Source: Flavobacteriaceae bacterium (GTDB lineage: Bacteria; Bacteroidota; Bacteroidia; Flavobacteriales; Flavobacteriaceae). Taken from it: 10,311 nucleotides of DNA. Under the pieces are notes generated by a model. That model did no database searches. It was not told where the DNA came from and worked only from the letters and a program-made list of their open reading frames with translations. This document shows positions 6,528 to 10,311 of the stretch, one piece after another (the first letter of the stretch is position 1; each line of letters opens with the position of its first letter). The position numbers were made by a program, and so were the translations under genes. The stretch covers positions 1 to 10,311 of the forward strand of contig JAMOMG010000156.1 in the NCBI GenBank assembly GCA_027068695.1. The letters run 5' to 3'.

Positions 6528-9257
6528 TTAGTTTTTAAATACTTTATCAATAACACGTTGGTGTCTTCTTTTAAACCTTGCTGATGAACCAGCTGCAGGT
6601 ACTGCATAAAACGGTTGCGAAGCTACTTCAAGATGTACTAACCTAAAACGTTGTAACATAAAACTCCAAGCACCCATATTTTCAGGTTCTTCTTGCGCCC
6701 AAACATAATTTTTTACATTTGTATATTTATCTATTATTTGTTGTAATTTATCTAAATGTAACGGAAATAATTGTTCAATCCTTACCAAAGCTACATCATT
6801 TCGGTTTAATTTGTTGCGTTCTGCCAATAAGTCGTAATAAAATTTCCCAGTACAAAACACCAACTTGGTGATATTTTTGGCTTCAATTGTATCGTCAATT
6901 ATTTCTTGAAAATTTCCTTCCGAAAATTCACTTAGAGAAGACACGGCCAATGGATGACGCAACAAACTTTTAGGTGTAAATACAATTAAAGGTTTTCTGT
7001 AATCACGTTTCATTTGACGGCGTAACAGATGATAAAAATTAGCAGGTGTGGTACAATCAGCTATAATCATGTTATCAATAGCGCATAACTGTAAAAATCG
7101 TTCCATACGAGCCGATGAATGTTCTGAGCCTTGCCCTTCATAACCGTGTGGAAGTAATACCACAATACCGTTTTGTAGTTTCCACTTATCTTCAGCAACT
7201 GATAAATACTGATCAAAAATAATTTGAGCACCATTGCTAAAATCGCCAAATTGAGCTTCCCAAATGGTTAGTGAATTTGGATTTGCCATTGCATATCCAT
7301 AATCAAAGCCAAGTACGCCGTATTCAGATAATAAGGAATTGTAAATACTCATTTTTCCTTGCTTATTATCTAATTTATTTAATAAGTTGATACGTTCTTC
7401 AGAAATTTCATCTCGCAATATGGCGTGACGATGGCTGAATGTACCACGTTCAACATCTTGACCAGAAATGCGAACATCAAACCCTTCTTTAAGCAAACTT
7501 CCGTAAGCTAAAGTTTCTCCCATTCCCCAGTCAATTTTATCGGTTTCAAAAACCATTTTATTTCTATCGCGTAAAATTCGTTCGGCTTTTCGTAAAAATT
7601 TAACACCTTCGGGAATTGTAGATACAATTTTAGCAATGTCTTTTAATTTTGATTTAGGATAGGTTGTGTCTTCTGAAATTAACATTGAACTTAAATCTCT
7701 TCGAACAAAACCTTTCCAAGTATCTTGCATAAATTCACGAACTTTTGAAGTTTTAACTTTTTTAGAATGTTGATATTCTTGTTCTAATAAGTTTTTGAAT
7801 TCAGCAATGGAATTGTTTAAATAAGCAGTATCAATAACACCCTCTACGATTAACCTTTGAGCGTAAATATCTCTTGGGTTAGAATGTTTTGAAATTGCTT
7901 TATATAAGTTTGGTTGCGTAAAACGAGGTTCATCACCTTCATTATGGCCATATTTTCTATAACCTAATAAGTCAATAAAAATATCGCGCTTAAATTTCAT
8001 TCTAAAATCTAATGCCATTTCTATTGCATGAACAACCGCTTCAACATCATCAGCGTTTACGTGTAGTACAGGAGATAAGGTTACTTTAGCTACATCTGTA
8101 CAATAGGTACTTGAACGAGCATCTAGATAATTGGTAGTAAAACCAATTTGATTGTTAATTACAATATGAATGGTACCACCAGTAGAATATCCATTTAATT
8201 TACTCATTTGTGTAACTTCATAAACTAGTCCCTGCCCTGCTATTGCGGCATCTCCATGTACAATTATTGGAAGTAATTTTGAATTGTCTCCATTGTACAT
8301 TTTGTCTATCTTAGCTCGCGATATACCTTCAGCTACTGCAGCAACAGTCTCTAAATGAGAAGGGTTTGGAACTAAGTTCATCTTCAATTCCTTATTATTT
8401 TTTAATGTTTTAGTTGTTGTTAAACCTAAGTGGTATTTTACATCACCATCAAAATCTTTCTCTTCAAAATCTTTGCCTTCAAATTCACTAAAAATATCAC
8501 GTATTGGTTTTCTAAAAATATTGGCGAGTGTATTTAAACGGCCTCTATGAGCCATTCCCAATACAAATTCATTTGCATCATAAATTTCAGCAGCATTTCT
8601 AATAACAGCACTTATGGCAGGGATTAAAGTTTCTCCTCCTTCTAAGGAAAAACGCTTTTGACCAACGTATTTTGTTTGTAAAAAACTTTCAAATGTTACA
8701 GCTTGTGTTAACTTTTTTAAAATATATTTCTTAGAGTCAGCAGAATAGTTAGGGTGATTAGAGTTTTTGTTTAGTTGTTTCTGAAACCATTTAATTTCTT
8801 CAGGATTTCTAATATACATATATTCAACACCAATAGAATCACAATAAATTGTTTCTAAATGTTTTATAATATTGCGCAAAGAAGTTTTTCCTGTACCAAC
8901 AATTTCACCAGCATCAAAAATGGTATCTAGATCAGATTTAGATAACCCGAAATTTTCAATTGAAAGTGTTGGTTCGTATTTACGTCGTTCACGAACCGGA
9001 TTTGTTTTGGTAAATAAGTGTCCTCTTGTTCTATACCCGTTAATTAAGTCGAGAACCTTAAATTCCTTTAATACATTTTCAGGAACCTTAAAGTTAGTTT
9101 CTTCATCGGTTAATGAATATTTTTCATTGGCAAAATCATAGCCTTGAAAAAAACTTTTCCAACTGGGTTCTAAGGTGTCGGGATTAACTAAATACGTATC
9201 ATATAAATCGGAAATATATCCAGTATGTACGGTATTTAAGAATGAAAACTTATCCAT
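6528..9257 (-). CDS. sucA: 2-oxoglutarate dehydrogenase E1 component
   Basis: A 909-residue thiamine-diphosphate enzyme (EC 1.2.4.2) that decarboxylates 2-oxoglutarate and passes the succinyl group to the lipoyl arm of E2 in the TCA cycle. The N-terminal segment (FLNTVHTGYISDLYDTYL at about 6-23, then SWKSFFQGY) is the conserved E2-docking region of E1o. The cofactor-binding motif starts at GDAA (335-338) and closes with NNQIG (368-372). HRGRLN (238-243), GHNEGDEP (437-444), RGTFSHRHA (604-612) and HGYEGQGSEHSSAR (704-717) are hallmark blocks of the family. QEEPENMG (855-862) lies in the C-terminal domain. The protein is full length (family about 900-950) and appears intact. The ATG at 9257 gives the expected N-terminus. 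No Shine-Dalgarno sequence precedes it, as is usual for the phylum. It is the first gene of a minus-strand operon with odhB; the E3 gene (lpd) is elsewhere. Confidence 0.98.
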   Translation of the reverse strand: MDKFSFLNTVHTGYISDLYDTYLVNPDTLEPSWKSFFQGYDFANEKYSLTDEETNFKVPENVLKEFKVLDLINGYRTRGHLFTKTNPVRERRKYEPTLSIENFGLSKSDLDTIFDAGEIVGTGKTSLRNIIKHLETIYCDSIGVEYMYIRNPEEIKWFQKQLNKNSNHPNYSADSKKYILKKLTQAVTFESFLQTKYVGQKRFSLEGGETLIPAISAVIRNAAEIYDANEFVLGMAHRGRLNTLANIFRKPIRDIFSEFEGKDFEEKDFDGDVKYHLGLTTTKTLKNNKELKMNLVPNPSHLETVAAVAEGISRAKIDKMYNGDNSKLLPIIVHGDAAIAGQGLVYEVTQMSKLNGYSTGGTIHIVINNQIGFTTNYLDARSSTYCTDVAKVTLSPVLHVNADDVEAVVHAIEMALDFRMKFKRDIFIDLLGYRKYGHNEGDEPRFTQPNLYKAISKHSNPRDIYAQRLIVEGVIDTAYLNNSIAEFKNLLEQEYQHSKKVKTSKVREFMQDTWKGFVRRDLSSMLISEDTTYPKSKLKDIAKIVSTIPEGVKFLRKAERILRDRNKMVFETDKIDWGMGETLAYGSLLKEGFDVRISGQDVERGTFSHRHAILRDEISEERINLLNKLDNKQGKMSIYNSLLSEYGVLGFDYGYAMANPNSLTIWEAQFGDFSNGAQIIFDQYLSVAEDKWKLQNGIVVLLPHGYEGQGSEHSSARMERFLQLCAIDNMIIADCTTPANFYHLLRRQMKRDYRKPLIVFTPKSLLRHPLAVSSLSEFSEGNFQEIIDDTIEAKNITKLVFCTGKFYYDLLAERNKLNRNDVALVRIEQLFPLHLDKLQQIIDKYTNVKNYVWAQEEPENMGAWSFMLQRFRLVHLEVASQPFYAVPAAGSSARFKRRHQRVIDKVFKN

Positions 9258-9538
9258 GTTTTTATTAGATGTCTGTGATTTATTTAGTTGCGGCTAAAAT
9301 ACAATTTTTACGAGAACCACCATTTTAATTAAAAGCTTTATTATAGATATTATGTTTTTAATACGAATTGATGAATTTTGTTAAAAATGTAGTTTTTTTA
9401 ATGCTTTTTTAAAGTAAATATTGAAAACTTAACAATAAAAAACGTTTCTTACTGGAGGTTTTTAAAGTTTCGTACTTAGTGAGTTAGCTAAATCTAAAAA
9501 AAAATCACAAAAAAGAATGCTTTTTTTTCATAAAAATC
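9258..9538. other. AT-rich intergenic region between divergent sucA and tRNA-Asn
   Basis: No open reading frame or RNA gene was recognised here. The region must hold the sucA promoter on the minus strand (weak candidate at 9294-9323). At 9509-9526 an A6G run pairs with CT6 across a 4-nt AATG loop. Homopolymer tracts make this pairing likely by chance, and no gene reads into it on the plus strand. TTAGCTAA at 9484-9491 is a short perfect palindrome without other support. Long A and T tracts suggest bent upstream promoter DNA, which is inference. Confidence 0.5.
9294..9323 (-). promoter_or_regulatory. weak candidate promoter for sucA-odhB
   Basis: On the minus strand TATTTTAG (9301 to 9294) matches TAnnTTTG at all but one defined position, and 19 nt further upstream stands ATG (9323 to 9321) where TTG is expected. 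Transcription would start near 9287, leaving a leader of about 30 nt before the sucA ATG. It is the best-placed candidate in the intergenic region but both halves are imperfect, and no exact TAnnTTTG occurs on this strand between sucA and the tRNA. Confidence 0.25.
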
Positions 9539-9568
9539 TTGCAAAAAGTTTAAAACCTTGTATATTTG
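9539..9568 (+). promoter_or_regulatory. Bacteroidota housekeeping promoter of the tRNA gene
   Basis: TTG at 9539-9541 and TATATTTG at 9561-9568 are separated by exactly 19 nt, matching the Bacteroidota primary sigma factor consensus (TTG at -33, TAnnTTTG at -7) at all defined positions. The start point would be near 9573-9576, leaving a 5' leader of about 15 nt that RNase P removes from the tRNA precursor. Confidence 0.88.
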
Positions 9569-9589
9569 CACTCGCAAAAGAGAATAAAT

Positions 9590-9663
9590 TCCTCCTTAGC
9601 TCAGTTGGTTAGAGCATCTGACTGTTAATCAGAGGGTCCTTGGTTCGAGTCCAAGAGGGGGAG
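9590..9663 (+). tRNA. tRNA-Asn (anticodon GTT)
   Basis: A complete 74-nt cloverleaf. The acceptor stem pairs TCCTCCT (9590-9596) with AGGGGGA (9656-9662) including one T-G wobble; the discriminator base is G9663. The D stem is GCTC/GAGC (9599-9602, 9612-9615). The anticodon stem is TCTGA/TCAGA with loop CTGTTAA, placing anticodon GTT at 9624-9626, which reads AAY asparagine codons. The T stem is CTTGG/CCAAG with loop TTCGAGT. The 3' CCA is not encoded (CAA follows the discriminator), so it must be added enzymatically. It is transcribed alone, between its own promoter and terminator. No copy of its 3' end is seen in the window, so nothing suggests use as an integration site here. Confidence 0.97.
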
Positions 9664-9669
9664 CAAAAG

Positions 9670-9701
9670 AAAAAGACTTACAGTAACGTAAGTCTTTTTT
9701 T
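9670..9701 (+). terminator. intrinsic terminator of tRNA-Asn
   Basis: AAAAAGACTTAC (9670-9681) pairs perfectly with GTAAGTCTTTTT (9688-9699) around the 6-nt loop AGTAAC, and the T-run continues to 9701. The 12-bp stem followed by T7 starts 7 nt after the mature tRNA end. The A-rich left arm would also give a T-run on the minus strand, so it could act in both directions. Confidence 0.9.
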
Positions 9702-9748
9702 ACCCTTTGAGTAAATTTCCCCAGACCCCATATTTTAAAGCATTGAAT

Positions 9749-10159
9749 ATGATACGAATTCTAATTTTTAGTTTTATTTTACTTTCTTCTTTGTTTAGTT
9801 TTGGACAAGAAATAGGAAGTGTTAAAAATGGAAATTATTCAATAAAACTTTTAAAATCTAATAATCAATTTTTAGTTGTTTATTCAGATTTAAATTCAGA
9901 AAACTTTAATAATAGGTCATTCCATTTCCCTAATAAAAATACTATTTATAATATTATTGTTGACGGTTTTGATGCCATAAATGATCATCAGGTGATAGTT
10001 AAAACAAACAATGATACTATTATAAAGTTTGAATTTAAAAAAATTAAAGGTAAAAAAATGCTTAAAATTAAACAGAACAACTTGATAAGTAAAACTTTTA
10101 GCACAAGTGCTTTTTTTACTAAAAAGGAAATTTTAAATATTTTTAGAGAAAAAGCATAG
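9749..10159 (+). CDS. small exported protein of unknown function
   Basis: A 136-residue protein that I do not recognise. Residues 1-20 (MIRILIFSFILLSSLFSFGQ) form a clear signal peptide with probable cleavage near FG-Q, leaving a basic, cysteine-free mature domain of about 116 residues rich in Asn, Lys, Phe and Ile. Short alternating hydrophobic stretches (YSIKLL, FLVVYS, YNIIVDGF, HQVIVK, IIKFEFKKIKG) suggest a small beta-sheet fold, ending in a probable helix (TKKEILNIFREKA). There is no lipoprotein cysteine, membrane helix or known motif. The frame stays open to a TTG at 9707, but that start would put 14 polar residues before the signal peptide and would begin just after the tRNA terminator, so the ATG at 9749 is preferred. 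No convincing promoter was found; TACCCTTTG at 9701-9709 resembles a -7 box with one extra spacer base. It is probably monocistronic. Confidence 0.75.
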   Translation: MIRILIFSFILLSSLFSFGQEIGSVKNGNYSIKLLKSNNQFLVVYSDLNSENFNNRSFHFPNKNTIYNIIVDGFDAINDHQVIVKTNNDTIIKFEFKKIKGKKMLKIKQNNLISKTFSTSAFFTKKEILNIFREKA

Positions 10160-10188
10160 TCTGAGAATTATAAATTTTTTACGACTAG

Positions 10189-10204
10189 AATGATAAATGT
10201 CATT
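10189..10204. promoter_or_regulatory. candidate CRP/FNR-family operator palindrome
   Basis: AATGATAAATGTCATT is a 16-bp interrupted palindrome with arms AATGA and TCATT around 6 nt. The half-sites TGA and TCA at this spacing follow the CRP/FNR pattern (TGAnnnnnnTCA). A near-consensus -7 box, TACTTTTA, lies at 10226-10233, which puts the palindrome centre about 40 nt ahead of the likely start point, as for class II activators. No TTG occupies the -33 position, as expected of an activator-dependent promoter. The gene it would control lies beyond the window, so this is inference. Confidence 0.35.
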
Positions 10205-10297
10205 AATTTAATCAAAAATTCATACTACTTTTACAGTACTTATTCATTACTTAATATCTTTTTAAGTGGTGAGTTTTTGATTTTTTTAGTTAGTAGT

Positions 10298-10311
10298 AAA
10301 AAAGGGAGCCT
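10298..10311. terminator. possible left arm of a terminator cut by the window edge
   Basis: AAAAAAGGGAGCC followed by the window end is a GC-rich block after an A-run in otherwise very AT-rich DNA. It would form a terminator if a matching GGCTCCC and T-run follow. The right half is not visible, so the call rests on one arm only. Confidence 0.2.

Noticed and set aside
7067..7249. 60-codon open frame on the minus strand inside sucA
   Set aside because: Out-of-frame shadow of the sucA coding sequence.
8872..9141. 89-codon open frame on the plus strand inside sucA
   Set aside because: Antisense shadow of the conserved E1 N-terminal region; no independent support.
9509..9526. A6G/CT6 hairpin upstream of the tRNA promoter
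   Set aside because: Homopolymer pairing in AT-rich DNA with one G-C pair; no gene on the plus strand reads into it.
9590..9663. tRNA as an integration site of a mobile element
   Set aside because: No integrase gene and no repeat of the tRNA 3' end in the window; the flanking genes look ordinary.
10100..10117. Hairpin AGCAC-AA-GTGCT followed by a T-run inside the last gene
   Set aside because: It resembles a terminator but has only 5 bp with a 2-nt loop and lies in frame, encoding part of the C-terminal region before the stop codon; probably chance.

Overview
The window comes from a low-GC bacterium of the Bacteroidota, most likely a marine-type member of the Flavobacteriaceae. The evidence is the AT-rich intergenic DNA, promoters of the Bacteroidota type (TTG, 19 nt, TAnnTTTG) instead of sigma70 boxes, no Shine-Dalgarno sequences ahead of the genes, signal peptides ending in the typical A-Q or G-Q junction, a PKD-domain surface protein, and an adjacent sucA-odhB pair. 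The genus cannot be assigned from sequence reading alone.

Left part (1-5221, plus strand): a tightly packed three-gene operon. It encodes an exported PKD-domain protein with a probable C-terminal beta-barrel, a secreted and membrane-anchored TPR-CHAT protein (caspase-like cysteine peptidase fold with intact His and Cys), and a small retropepsin-like aspartic protease. Gaps are 9 and 3 nt. A promoter with a perfect -7 box lies just ahead, and a perfect 9-bp inverted repeat overlaps that box. The three products are predicted to sit at the outer membrane, in the periplasm tethered to the inner membrane, and in the cytoplasm. Their joint role is unknown. This is the least explained part of the window.

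Middle (5288-9257, minus strand): the first two components of the 2-oxoglutarate dehydrogenase complex, E1 (sucA) upstream and E2 (odhB) downstream. They form a TCA-cycle operon that converges on the protease operon across a hairpin that can terminate from both sides. The E3 gene is not in the window.

Right part (9258-10311): a 332-bp AT-rich divergent intergenic region, then a tRNA-Asn(GTT) with a textbook Bacteroidota promoter and a strong intrinsic terminator, then a small exported protein of unknown function, whose start is better placed at 9749 than at the upstream TTG. The last 150 bases carry no gene but hold a palindrome resembling a CRP/FNR-family operator at activator distance from a possible -7 box, and what may be the first arm of a terminator cut by the window edge.
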